Shown: positions 35,742 to 43,861 of the stretch, piece after piece
How positions within the stretch are numbered: position 1 is the first letter of the stretch
Layout: the number at the start of each line of letters is the position of its first letter
Origin: an uncultured Rhodospirillaceae bacterium
Lineage (GTDB): Bacteria; Pseudomonadota; Alphaproteobacteria; Azospirillales; Azospirillaceae
Direction: 5' to 3'
Assembly: GCA_937927415.1 (NCBI GenBank)
Contig: CALBDS010000048.1
Coordinates: forward strand, 1 to 64,000
Length of the DNA: 64,000 nt
Program-made: the position numbers and the translations under genes
The notes under the pieces: generated by a model
What the model was told of the DNA's origin: nothing
Seen by the model: the letters and a program-made list of their open reading frames with translations, nothing else
Database searches by the model: none

Positions 35742-36911
35742 ATGGCTTTCGACTGGCGCACCCACAAGGATACCGTGCCGCCGCAGCATGCGGTTGGTGC
35801 GGGCACGGCGGATCGGGGCGATGCCAGCACCGGCGCCGCCCCCGACAGCCGTGTCAACCTGGATTACGGCCTGCTCGCCACCTGGATGGGCTTTGCCGAC
35901 GTGCAGCGGCGCACGCTGGAGGCGATCCAGGGCGAGTTGAGCCGCACGTCGGACCATGTGGAGGACGCCACCCTCGACCTGTCCGGCCGTTTCCGCGAAC
36001 TGGCGGAATCGGCGCTGGACCAGTCGCGGCGGGTGGAAGAGATCGTCGCCATGGCCGGGTCGGTCGCCATCGACGGCGAACGGGTGCCGCTGGACGAGCT
36101 GGTCACCCACATGCAGGACATGATCGCCGAGATGATCTCCAACATCGTCCAGCTTTCCATGCGCGCCATGAGCATGGTCTATCTGCTGGACGATGTGCAG
36201 AAGGACGTCAGCGAGCTGGAGAAATCCATCGGCGACATCGACGCCATCAACCGCCAGACCAATTTCCTGGCGCTCAACGCCACCATCGAGGCCAGCCGCG
36301 CCGGAGAGGCCGGGCGCACCTTCGCCGTGGTGGCGCAGGAGGTGCGGCACCTGTCCCGCACCACGTCGGAGTTGGCCGACCGCATGCGCTCCAAGGTGAC
36401 GGCGGTGGTCAAGGGTGTCCGCCACGGCCACGACATCCTGCGCGACATCGCCAACACCGACATGTCCCCCCAGATGCTGGCCAAGGAACGGGTGGACAAG
36501 ACCATGGAAAGCCTGGTCCAGCAGACCGCCCATTTCCAGGCGGTTCTGGAAACCGCCGCCACATCGTCGTCGGACATGTCGCAGACCATCGGCCACATGG
36601 TCACCCGCATGCAGTTCCAGGACCTGACCAAGCAGCGGCTGGAAGCGGTGAACGACAGCCTGTCGATCATCGCCGCCGGGCTTGAGGATCTGGAAAACCG
36701 CACCCGCGACGGAATGCCCGCCCACCACCTGGACGCGCCGATACCGCAGGAATGGTTGAACAACCTGTTGGAGCGTTTCAAACTTTCCGAGATGCGGCAG
36801 CGTTTCGTCCGTAAACTTCTGCTGGAAGGCAGCGCCCTTGACGAGCACGGCGCGCTTGACGTAGGCGTGCCGACGGATGAGAGTCCGTCCGACGATATCG
36901 AATTGTTCTAG
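35742..36911 (+). CDS. Cytoplasmic methyl-accepting chemotaxis-like protein
   Basis: A 389-residue soluble receptor with no transmembrane helix or signal peptide. The N-terminal 140 residues are helical without a known sensor domain. The signalling hairpin (DAINRQTNFLALNATIEASR) is clear but the MCP coiled coil is short, followed by a region MVTRMQFQDLTKQRLEAV that resembles the C-terminus of CheZ-like or quorum-type receptors. The C-terminus is acidic. ATG 35742 has GAGGAG upstream. Located between cheB and the partner-switching genes, it may couple the chemotaxis kinase to them. The ligand is unknown. Confidence 0.88.
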   Translation: MAFDWRTHKDTVPPQHAVGAGTADRGDASTGAAPDSRVNLDYGLLATWMGFADVQRRTLEAIQGELSRTSDHVEDATLDLSGRFRELAESALDQSRRVEEIVAMAGSVAIDGERVPLDELVTHMQDMIAEMISNIVQLSMRAMSMVYLLDDVQKDVSELEKSIGDIDAINRQTNFLALNATIEASRAGEAGRTFAVVAQEVRHLSRTTSELADRMRSKVTAVVKGVRHGHDILRDIANTDMSPQMLAKERVDKTMESLVQQTAHFQAVLETAATSSSDMSQTIGHMVTRMQFQDLTKQRLEAVNDSLSIIAAGLEDLENRTRDGMPAHHLDAPIPQEWLNNLLERFKLSEMRQRFVRKLLLEGSALDEHGALDVGVPTDESPSDDIELF

Positions 36912-36924
36912 AATGGAAATGCCT

Positions 36925-36960
36925 GTCCGCACCCGGCCATTGCACGGCGGGAATGCGGAC
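36925..36960 (+). other. Intercistronic hairpin between the soluble MCP and STAS genes
   Basis: The arm GTCCGCACCCG (36925-36935) pairs with CGGG (36948-36951) and TGCGGAC (36954-36960), leaving an AA bulge and a 12-nt loop. No T-run follows, so it is less likely a terminator than an RNA-processing or stabilising structure. It divides the che genes from the partner-switching genes. Confidence 0.45.
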
Positions 36961-36996
36961 CGGGATCAGCATGGGGCCAGCAGGGGTTACGGAATC

Positions 36997-37302
36997 ATGG
37001 ATTACGCTATCGAGGCGAAGGATCACGAATCGATTGTCCGACTGCGCGGCCGGCTGACCTTCAACGACCACGCCAAGCTGCGGACCCTCATCACCGAAAT
37101 GCAGGGCAGCAAGGGCAAGCGGCAGATTCTCGACCTCGGCAATCTGGAGTTCGTCGATTCCGCCGGGATCGGCATGCTGCTGATTGCGCACGAGGAAATG
37201 GGCAACGCCGACAAGCAGCTTGTGCTGCGCGGGGCCGCCGGGCAGGTGAAGCGGGTGCTCAGCGTCGCCCAGCTCGGCAAAATCGTCACCGTCGAGGATT
37301 GA
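36997..37302 (+). CDS. Anti-sigma factor antagonist (STAS, RsbV-like)
   Basis: A 101-residue STAS protein of the RsbV/SpoIIAA type. The phosphorylatable Ser is S55 in EFVDSAGIGMLL, with all surrounding residues canonical, so it should be phosphorylated by an RsbW-like kinase and dephosphorylated by a PP2C phosphatase. Both partners are encoded directly downstream. ATG 36997 was selected because it gives the normal domain length and GGA lies just upstream; the frame is open 40 codons further but looks non-coding. Confidence 0.93.
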   Translation: MDYAIEAKDHESIVRLRGRLTFNDHAKLRTLITEMQGSKGKRQILDLGNLEFVDSAGIGMLLIAHEEMGNADKQLVLRGAAGQVKRVLSVAQLGKIVTVED

Positions 37303-37306
37303 TCCG

Positions 37307-38089
37307 GTGGCAACGGCTGCCCCCCTTCCTTTCGATGCGCTCCAGGGTGCCGGCCTTCCGGCCGGCTGGGTGCGCATCCTGGCGGACGGTTGCCACATCC
37401 GGCCCGCACCGCCCGTTCCCGCCCCGGCATCCGGCCCGGACGGGCGGGTGCTGGTGCTGCTGGGCGGGGAGGAGGACGCCGCCGATTCCACCCTGTGGGC
37501 ACCCCCTTACGCCGCCTGGGTGGAGGCCACGTCGCCCGCCACCCCCGGCCGGCACCCGGATGACAGCGCCTCGCCCGCCGGCGTGCTGCCGGCGGTGACC
37601 GCCGCGGTGGCCCGCGCCGGTCATGCGCATCTGTTCGCCTCCCTCAGCACCGCCACCGCCAACGCCGTGCATCTGGCCGGGCGGGTGATGGCCGCCGTCT
37701 CCGCCCGCCGGTCCCTGACCGACGCCCAGCGCGACGACATGGAACTGGCCCTGCACGAGGCCATCTCCAACGCCGTGGTCCACGGCAACCTGCAGGTCGC
37801 CGGCATGAAGGGGCTGAACGTGGACGCGCTGGACCGCTTCTCCCACGATCTGGCCCGGCGCATGGCCGACCCCGCCTTTGCCGGACGGCGGGTGGAGGTG
37901 AGCTGCTGGCTGGAACCGGACGCCCTGACCGTGGATGTCACCGACGAGGGCAGCGGTTTCGAACCCGCCCCCAAGGCGGGCGCCACCCCCGACGCCAGCG
38001 GCCGGGGGCTGGATCTCATCACCCTGCTGGCCCAGTCGGTGGAACTGCTCGACCATGGCCGGCGCATCCGGATGAGGTTCACCCTGTGA
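37307..38089 (+). CDS. Serine-kinase-like ATPase (RsbW/anti-sigma type)
   Basis: A 260-residue protein with a GHKL ATPase domain in its C-terminal half: N box ELALHEAISNAVVHGN, G1 VTDEGSGF and G2 SGRGLDLI. The N-terminal ~120 residues are a separate Ala/Pro-rich domain of unknown type. RsbW-like proteins phosphorylate an STAS antagonist and otherwise bind a sigma factor or other target. It starts with GTG 4 bp after the STAS gene and overlaps the next gene by GTGA. No sigma factor gene lies nearby, so its target is open. Confidence 0.88.
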   Translation: MATAAPLPFDALQGAGLPAGWVRILADGCHIRPAPPVPAPASGPDGRVLVLLGGEEDAADSTLWAPPYAAWVEATSPATPGRHPDDSASPAGVLPAVTAAVARAGHAHLFASLSTATANAVHLAGRVMAAVSARRSLTDAQRDDMELALHEAISNAVVHGNLQVAGMKGLNVDALDRFSHDLARRMADPAFAGRRVEVSCWLEPDALTVDVTDEGSGFEPAPKAGATPDASGRGLDLITLLAQSVELLDHGRRIRMRFTL

Positions 38090-39327
38090 GTGCTGCGGCC
38101 GACGCCCCATCGGATCCCTCCCCAGGGCGGGGCACGGCCGCACCGCGCCCCGCCATCGGCGACTGTCACATCCTGGTGGTGGACGACACCGACTTCAACC
38201 GGCTGCTGATCGGCACGCTGCTGGAAGACGCCGGCTATCACAACGTCGCCTATGCCAAGGATGGGGTGGAGGCGCTGGAAGCCATGGCGCGGCAGGTGCC
38301 CGATCTGGTGATTCTCGACATCATGATGCCGGGCATGGACGGGTACGAGGTGTGCCGCCGCCTGCGCGCCGACCCGGCGCTGGCCGATGTGCCGGTTCTG
38401 GTGCAGACGGCGCTGTCGTCCAGCGACGACCGCAACCAGGCCTTTGCCGCCGGCACCACCGACCTCATCACCAAGCCCATCGAGCGCACCGAGTTGCTGG
38501 CGCGGGTGGGCATCCATCTGGAAAACCGGGTGCTGGTCCGCGATCTCAGCCATTACCGCACGCGGGTGGAAGGGGAACTGGCGGTCGCCCGCTCCATGCA
38601 GGACCATCTGCTCCCCACCCGCCCGGTGCTGGAGGCCGTCACCGCCCGGACCGGGGCGTGCATCCGCGTCCACAGCCTGCCGGCCCACGACATGGGCGCC
38701 GACATCTGGGGGGTGGTGCCGCTGGACGGGCCGCGGTTCGGGATCTACCTGCTGGACATGGCCGGACGCGGGGTAACGGCCGCCCTCAGCGCGTTCCGTA
38801 TGCACACCCTGATCCACGAGCCGGGAACGCCGCTGGATGATCCCGCCGCCTTTCTGAACGACGTCAACCGCCGGGCCGCCACGCTGCTGGAACTGGGCGA
38901 CCACGCCGCCCTGCTGTATGGGGTGGTGGACACCGCCAACGACCGTTTCACCTATGCCGCGGCGGCGTCCATGCCGCCGCTGATGGTCATCGGCGGACGG
39001 ATCACCCATGGGACGGTGGACGACGTGCCGCTGGGGGTGTCGGCGGACACACGCTATGAGGTGCGCGCCCTGCCCTTTCCCCCCGATGGGGTCCTGATGC
39101 TGCATTCCAACGCCATCCATGACGCCCTGGACGGGGATAAGGCGAACGGAGATGGGGCGGACGGCGACAACGGGCTGGCCGGGATGGTGGTGCGGACGCT
39201 GACCGCCCCCGATCGCCCCACCGGCTTCGCCGGCATGTCCGCGGCCCTGGAAGCAGCACTGGGATCGGCACCGGGGGACGACCACACCTTCATCTGGATC
39301 GACCGGACCGGCGGAGGGACGGCATGA
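38086..39327 (+). CDS. Response regulator with PP2C (RsbU-like) phosphatase output, copy 1
   Basis: A 413-residue protein. The N-terminal receiver (about residues 25-145) has D-pairs VVDDTDF, phospho-acceptor in LVILDIMMP and Lys in ITKPIE. The C-terminal SpoIIE/PP2C domain keeps the metal-binding Asp residues: MGADIW, YLLDMAGRG and the final DDHTFIW. Phosphorylation of the receiver would activate dephosphorylation of the STAS protein, releasing partner switching. GTG 38086 overlaps the preceding stop (GTGA), and its own stop overlaps copy 2 by ATGA. Confidence 0.92.
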   Translation: MSAAADAPSDPSPGRGTAAPRPAIGDCHILVVDDTDFNRLLIGTLLEDAGYHNVAYAKDGVEALEAMARQVPDLVILDIMMPGMDGYEVCRRLRADPALADVPVLVQTALSSSDDRNQAFAAGTTDLITKPIERTELLARVGIHLENRVLVRDLSHYRTRVEGELAVARSMQDHLLPTRPVLEAVTARTGACIRVHSLPAHDMGADIWGVVPLDGPRFGIYLLDMAGRGVTAALSAFRMHTLIHEPGTPLDDPAAFLNDVNRRAATLLELGDHAALLYGVVDTANDRFTYAAAASMPPLMVIGGRITHGTVDDVPLGVSADTRYEVRALPFPPDGVLMLHSNAIHDALDGDKANGDGADGDNGLAGMVVRTLTAPDRPTGFAGMSAALEAALGSAPGDDHTFIWIDRTGGGTA

Positions 39328-40520
39328 TCGACACCCCCGTGCCCGCACCGCCGCCGCTGCCCGATCTTCAGACGTGCCGCATTCTGGTGGTGGACGACAA
39401 CCGGGTGAACCGCCATCTGCTGCTGGCCCTGCTGGAGCGGGACGGGTTCCACGCGGTGGACGTGGCCGAAGACGGCATCGATGCCCTGGAACGACTGCCG
39501 GCGTTCCGCCCCGACCTGATCCTGCTGGACCTGATGATGCCGCGGATGGACGGGTTCGAGATGTGCCGCCGCCTGCGCGCCGATCCGCAGTGGCAGGATC
39601 TGCCGGTGCTGGTGCAATCCTCCCTGAATCAGGCGGGCGACCGGGCCAGGGCCTTTGCGGCGGGGGCCACCGATTACGTCACCAAGCCGCTGAACGCCCT
39701 GGAACTGCTGGCGCGGGTGCGCATCCACCTGCAAAAGCGGGCGCTGCTGCGCGACCTGACCCAGTTCCGCCAGCGCACCGAGGCCGAACTGGCCTTCGCC
39801 CGCCGGATGCAGGAACGGCTGATGCCGGGACCGGACCGCTGCGCGGCGGTGGAGGCCGCTACCGGCATCACCGTCAACAGCCATTTCGCCCCATCCTCGG
39901 AGTTGGGGGGGGATTTCTGGGGGATGCGCCCCGATTCGCACCACCCCGGACGCCTGCACCTCTATCTGGTGGATTTTTCCGGCCATGGGGTGGGGGCGGC
40001 GCTGAACACCTTCCGCCTGCACGCCATTTTGCAGCAGACCGACTTCGGCGGAACCGACAACCCCGCCGACGCGCTGGCCGCCATCAACCGCCGCCTGTGC
40101 ACGCTGCTGCCGCGGGGGCAGTTCGCCACCATGCTGATCGGCATGATCGACCCGGAAGCGGGGTGCCTGCGCTATGCCTCCGCCGGGTCCACCAAGCCCA
40201 TGGTGTGGGCACCGGGGGACGCCGCCCCGACGCCCGGCGACAGCGCCGGGCTGCCGCTGGGGCTGGTGGGACAGGCCACCTATGAAACCCGTGAATTGCC
40301 GCTGCCCCCCGGCGGGCGGCTGTTCCTCTATTCCGACGCCGCCATCGAGATTCCGGTGGGGGCGGACGTGCTGGACGACACCGGGCTGGCGGCCCTGATC
40401 GCCCCCCACCTGCACGAACCGGACGGGGCACGGTTCCTGTCCACCCTGACCGCGGCCCTTCACGCCACCGGCCCCATCGACGACGACCTGACCGCCCTGC
40501 TGTTTACCCGGCGGTCATAG
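39324..40520 (+). CDS. Response regulator with PP2C (RsbU-like) phosphatase output, copy 2
   Basis: A 398-residue paralogue of the preceding gene with the same receiver plus SpoIIE/PP2C layout. The phospho-acceptor lies in LILLDLMMP and the phosphatase metal sites are GGDFWG, YLVDFSGHG and the terminal DDDLTALL, all intact. Two such phosphatases in a row imply two inputs to one STAS protein, or one of them acting on another target. ATG 39324 overlaps the stop of copy 1. Its last 17 bp overlap the 3' end of the convergent kinase gene. Confidence 0.92.
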   Translation: MIDTPVPAPPPLPDLQTCRILVVDDNRVNRHLLLALLERDGFHAVDVAEDGIDALERLPAFRPDLILLDLMMPRMDGFEMCRRLRADPQWQDLPVLVQSSLNQAGDRARAFAAGATDYVTKPLNALELLARVRIHLQKRALLRDLTQFRQRTEAELAFARRMQERLMPGPDRCAAVEAATGITVNSHFAPSSELGGDFWGMRPDSHHPGRLHLYLVDFSGHGVGAALNTFRLHAILQQTDFGGTDNPADALAAINRRLCTLLPRGQFATMLIGMIDPEAGCLRYASAGSTKPMVWAPGDAAPTPGDSAGLPLGLVGQATYETRELPLPPGGRLFLYSDAAIEIPVGADVLDDTGLAALIAPHLHEPDGARFLSTLTAALHATGPIDDDLTALLFTRRS

Positions 40521-43104
40521 GGCCGGCAGTCACAGAGCCAGCGGCCGCTTCGCCCGCAACGGCCTCCTCGCCGGCCGGCAACACGCGGACGGCGGGAAAG
40601 CGCATGGTCACCGTGGTCCCCTGCCCCACCGTGCTGTCGAAATCCAGCGTGCCGCCGTGCCGTTCCATCAGGGCGCTGCTGATGGCCAGCCCCAGCCCGG
40701 TGCCGCCGAATCGGCGGGCGATCGAGGTATCGGCCTGCTGGAACGGTTCGGTGATATGGGCCAGTGCCGCGGCTTCGATGCCGATGCCGGTGTCTTCCAC
40801 CGAAATGGTCAGGGCGCCGTCGGCCGCCACCCCGGCGGACAGGGTGACGCGCCCCCCTTCGGGGGTGAATTTGACGGCGTTGGACAGCAGGTTCAGCACC
40901 ACCTGCCGCACCGCCCGCTCGTCACCATAAAGATGGGGCACGGTGGCGGGCACGGCGTCGATCAGCGACACCCGCCCCTGGTCCGCCGCCACCGACGCCA
41001 CCGCCAGACACGCGGCCAGCACCTCGCGCACATCGATGGACTGTTCGTCCAGGGTGTAGCGCCCGGCCTCCAGCTTCGACATGTCCAGCACGTCGTTGAT
41101 GAGTTCCAGCAGATGGATGCCGCTGTTCTGGATGTGACGGGCGTATTCGGTGTAACGGGCGCTGCCCAGGGGGCCGAACACCTCGTGCAGCATCAGGTCG
41201 GAAAAGCCGATGATGGCGTTGAGGGGGGTGCGCAGTTCGTGGCTCATGGTCGCCAGAAAGGCGCTTTTGGTGCGGTTGGCGCTTTCGGCCAGTTCCTTGG
41301 CGCGGGCCAGCCGCTCGGCGGCCAGCCGGCGTTCGGTGATGTCGCGCACCACCATCAGACAGCGGCCGTCATCCAGGCTGACGCCGCTGACCTCGCACAG
41401 GATCACCCGCCCGTCGCAATGGCGCAGCGCCATCTCCCCGCGCCAGCCGTCGGCCTGGAGCATGGTGGCCAGGGCGCTGCGGGTGGCGTCGGCCTTGCCG
41501 TGCCCCACGGGCACCAGATCGTTCAGCGCCATGCACAGCAGCGCATCGCGCGGAAAGCCCAGCACCTGGGACGCGGCGGGGTTCACATCCACAAAGCCGC
41601 CGTCGCCGTCGGCCACCAGGATCCCTTCCAGCGCGGCGTCGAGGTAGGAGCGCAACCGCGCCTCGCTGCGGCGCAGCCCGTCCTCAATCGCCTTGCGCTG
41701 GGTGATGTCGCGGGCCTCCACCACCAGCCGGGCGATGGCGCCATCCTTGCCCGGCACCGGCTTGACCGACAGGTCCAGGGTGCGGCGGCGACCGGCGATG
41801 TCCAGGCTGGTTTCCATCCGCACCGATTCGCCGCGGGCCGCCCGTTCCACCCCATCGTGCAGCCGCCGGCCCCACAGCGGTTGACCATTCCACGGCGGCA
41901 CCTCCCATGCCACCCTTCCCACCAGCGCCTCCGCCGACACCCCGGATATCTCCAGCCCGGCGCGGTTGATGTCCAGCACCGTGCCGTCGCAGGCCAGGAC
42001 CGCCATGGCCTGGAACGAGCTGTCGAAGATCACCCGGGCGCGCTGCTCGCTGTCGTCCAGCGCATGGGCGGTGGACTCCAGCCGGGCGATATAGCGCAGA
42101 AGCAGCCCCATCAGCGTGGCGGCAACCAGACCCAGACCCAGCATTTCCAGGGCGTTCTGCCATACCCCCGACCGCCAGCCGGCCAGATAGTCGGCCTCGG
42201 CCAGACGCACCGCCACCGACAGGGGAAAGCCGTCCACCGCGCGGACGGTCACCACCCGCTCCACCCCATCGATGCCGGAAGGACCGTGGAACGTGGCGCT
42301 GGGCGTCCCCGACACCACCGCCGGCAAACCGGGGCCGGACCGCTCCGCCATGGCCGTGCCGGCGGCGGGGTGGCGGACCACCACGTCGCCCTGCCGGTTC
42401 CACAGGGTAATGATCCCGTTGGGGCCGATGTCCAGGCTGGCGTAGAAACGGCGGAAATGCTCCAGATCCACCACCGCCCACACCACGCCGGCGAATCGGC
42501 CCTGGGAATCGTTCAGCCGGCGGCTGACCGCCACGAACCGGCCTTTCCCCAGCCGGCTTTCCAACGGTTCGGAAATGACGGTGCCCAGGTCCGCCCGATC
42601 GCGGTGAGCTGTAAAGAAGGAGCGGTCCGCCGCCGACGTCACAGCCCCCAGCCCCAGCCCGTCCTGGACCACGCTGCCCTCGGCATCGCTGACCACCAGA
42701 TTGCGGTAAGCGGCCCGCGGGGTAAGCCAGGACCGCAGCACGGTGCCCACCAACCGTATGCCGGCAGCACCGTCTTGCCCCGACAGCGTACCGATGCCGT
42801 TCTGCGCCGACAGGGCGTCGGTGATGGCAACCAGCGCCACTTCGGCGGAACGGAAGGCGGCGGCGGCCTGGACCTCCAGCGCGCCGGCAAGGTTCTGCGA
42901 CTGGCGCACGGCGTCGGCGACGGTCTGTTCGCGGCTGCGCACGGCGTTGAGAGCGATTTCCACCGCCATTCCGCCCAGCACCAGCACCAGCATGCCAACC
43001 AGAACCAGCCGCAGCCGCAGCAGCAAGGCGATGGCCCCCCGCTGCCCCGCCCTGCTGGGGGCAGACGGCGCACCAGAGCCGGTTTTCGGGCGGGCAGACG
43101 TCAC
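40504..43104 (-). CDS. Membrane PAS-sensor histidine kinase
   Basis: An approximately 866-residue kinase. A membrane helix near the N-terminus (LVLVGMLVLVLGGMAVEIAL), an extracytoplasmic dCache-like sensor, and a second helix (NALEMLGLGLVAATLMGLLL) are followed by at least two PAS domains, a DHp domain with the phospho-acceptor in ATMSHELRTPLN, and a HATPase domain with NLLSNAVKFTPEGG and GTGLGLAIS. There is no receiver attached. The start is uncertain: I use GTG 43104. An ATG at 43236 in the same frame adds 44 residues of doubtful composition. It points toward the receiver-PP2C genes and probably phosphorylates them. Confidence 0.87.
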   Translation of the reverse strand: MTSARPKTGSGAPSAPSRAGQRGAIALLLRLRLVLVGMLVLVLGGMAVEIALNAVRSREQTVADAVRQSQNLAGALEVQAAAAFRSAEVALVAITDALSAQNGIGTLSGQDGAAGIRLVGTVLRSWLTPRAAYRNLVVSDAEGSVVQDGLGLGAVTSAADRSFFTAHRDRADLGTVISEPLESRLGKGRFVAVSRRLNDSQGRFAGVVWAVVDLEHFRRFYASLDIGPNGIITLWNRQGDVVVRHPAAGTAMAERSGPGLPAVVSGTPSATFHGPSGIDGVERVVTVRAVDGFPLSVAVRLAEADYLAGWRSGVWQNALEMLGLGLVAATLMGLLLRYIARLESTAHALDDSEQRARVIFDSSFQAMAVLACDGTVLDINRAGLEISGVSAEALVGRVAWEVPPWNGQPLWGRRLHDGVERAARGESVRMETSLDIAGRRRTLDLSVKPVPGKDGAIARLVVEARDITQRKAIEDGLRRSEARLRSYLDAALEGILVADGDGGFVDVNPAASQVLGFPRDALLCMALNDLVPVGHGKADATRSALATMLQADGWRGEMALRHCDGRVILCEVSGVSLDDGRCLMVVRDITERRLAAERLARAKELAESANRTKSAFLATMSHELRTPLNAIIGFSDLMLHEVFGPLGSARYTEYARHIQNSGIHLLELINDVLDMSKLEAGRYTLDEQSIDVREVLAACLAVASVAADQGRVSLIDAVPATVPHLYGDERAVRQVVLNLLSNAVKFTPEGGRVTLSAGVAADGALTISVEDTGIGIEAAALAHITEPFQQADTSIARRFGGTGLGLAISSALMERHGGTLDFDSTVGQGTTVTMRFPAVRVLPAGEEAVAGEAAAGSVTAGPMTAG

Positions 43105-43268
43105 GGAGGCAAATGTTCCGATGGTTGGGCCGGGAGAGTGTAAGCCATGCTCGCAGGAATGCGTATCCTCCCACGCCGGTGATCGCTCGGGAAGAAGCAA
43201 AAAACCCTCTCGACAGAAGACGGCCGGGCGGGGCATCAAGACGGCCTTGGGGTCAGGGAGATCATCCG

Positions 43269-43499
43269 GTGCAGGATCTGTTTCACGATTCCGCCTTCAT
43301 CATGCTGCTGGCGAACCTGCTCAGCGTGTGGCCGCTGGCCCGCGTGCTGACGCGGGCAGGGCTGGACTGGCGGTGGTCACTGGTGACGCTGGTGCCGCTG
43401 GTGGGGATGACGGTGGTGTTCGGCATTCTGACCTTCCGCCGCTGGCCCAACCGCCCCGCCACCGTCCGCCGGGCGCCCAAGGCCCGCCGCGAAGCCTGA
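43269..43499 (+). CDS. Small membrane protein (76 aa)
   Basis: A 76-residue protein with two membrane helices (IMLLANLLSVWPLARVL and SLVTLVPLVGMTVVFGIL) and a strongly basic C-terminus (RRAPKARREA). GTG 43269 is preceded by AGGGAG about 9 bp upstream. No family is recognised. It is followed 37 bp later by a second small membrane protein, and the pair precede argG. Its divergent neighbour is the PAS kinase. Confidence 0.62.
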   Translation: MQDLFHDSAFIMLLANLLSVWPLARVLTRAGLDWRWSLVTLVPLVGMTVVFGILTFRRWPNRPATVRRAPKARREA

Positions 43500-43536
43500 C
43501 CGCCCAACCTGACCGCCCAAGGGGGAGATGAGCCTG

Positions 43537-43800
43537 ATGGAAACCCTTCTGGCCGTGTACGGCGCCCCGTGGACGTGGCTAACGCGTCAGGAACCGTGGC
43601 TGTCGATGCTGATCGTGTCGCTGGTGCTGACCGCCAAGCTGTCCCTGGGTGGCTGGGTCCTGGCCAAGGCCGGGCGCAGCCCCTTGTGGATTCTGGTGCT
43701 GCTGCTGCCGTGGGCCGAGGTGCCGGTGCTGTGGTTCTTCGCCTACAGCCGCTGGCCGTCGATGCCGGGTGCCGATTCTGCCGCGCAATCCCCCCCTTGA
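43537..43800 (+). CDS. Small membrane protein (87 aa)
   Basis: An 87-residue protein with two hydrophobic helices (LSMLIVSLVLTAKLSLGGWVL and PLWILVLLLPWAEVPVLWFFA). No known family. ATG 43537 is favoured over ATG 43528 because GGGGGAG at 43521-43527 sits directly against the first but 9 bp before the second. It lies between the 76-residue membrane protein and argG with 62 bp to argG. The motif PWAEVPVLWFFAYSRWP is Trp-rich, as in many small inner-membrane proteins. Function unknown. Confidence 0.66.
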   Translation: METLLAVYGAPWTWLTRQEPWLSMLIVSLVLTAKLSLGGWVLAKAGRSPLWILVLLLPWAEVPVLWFFAYSRWPSMPGADSAAQSPP

Positions 43801-43861
43801 AGGCCGGGCCGGTCCGCCGTAGTGTCGCAGATCCGTTTCAACCTCGGTGAAGTGTCCTTCC

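Noticed and set aside
43105..43236. 44-residue extension of the PAS kinase up to ATG 43236
   Set aside because: Composition is unlike coding sequence and the start would leave only 32 bp to the divergent gene; kept as an alternative only.
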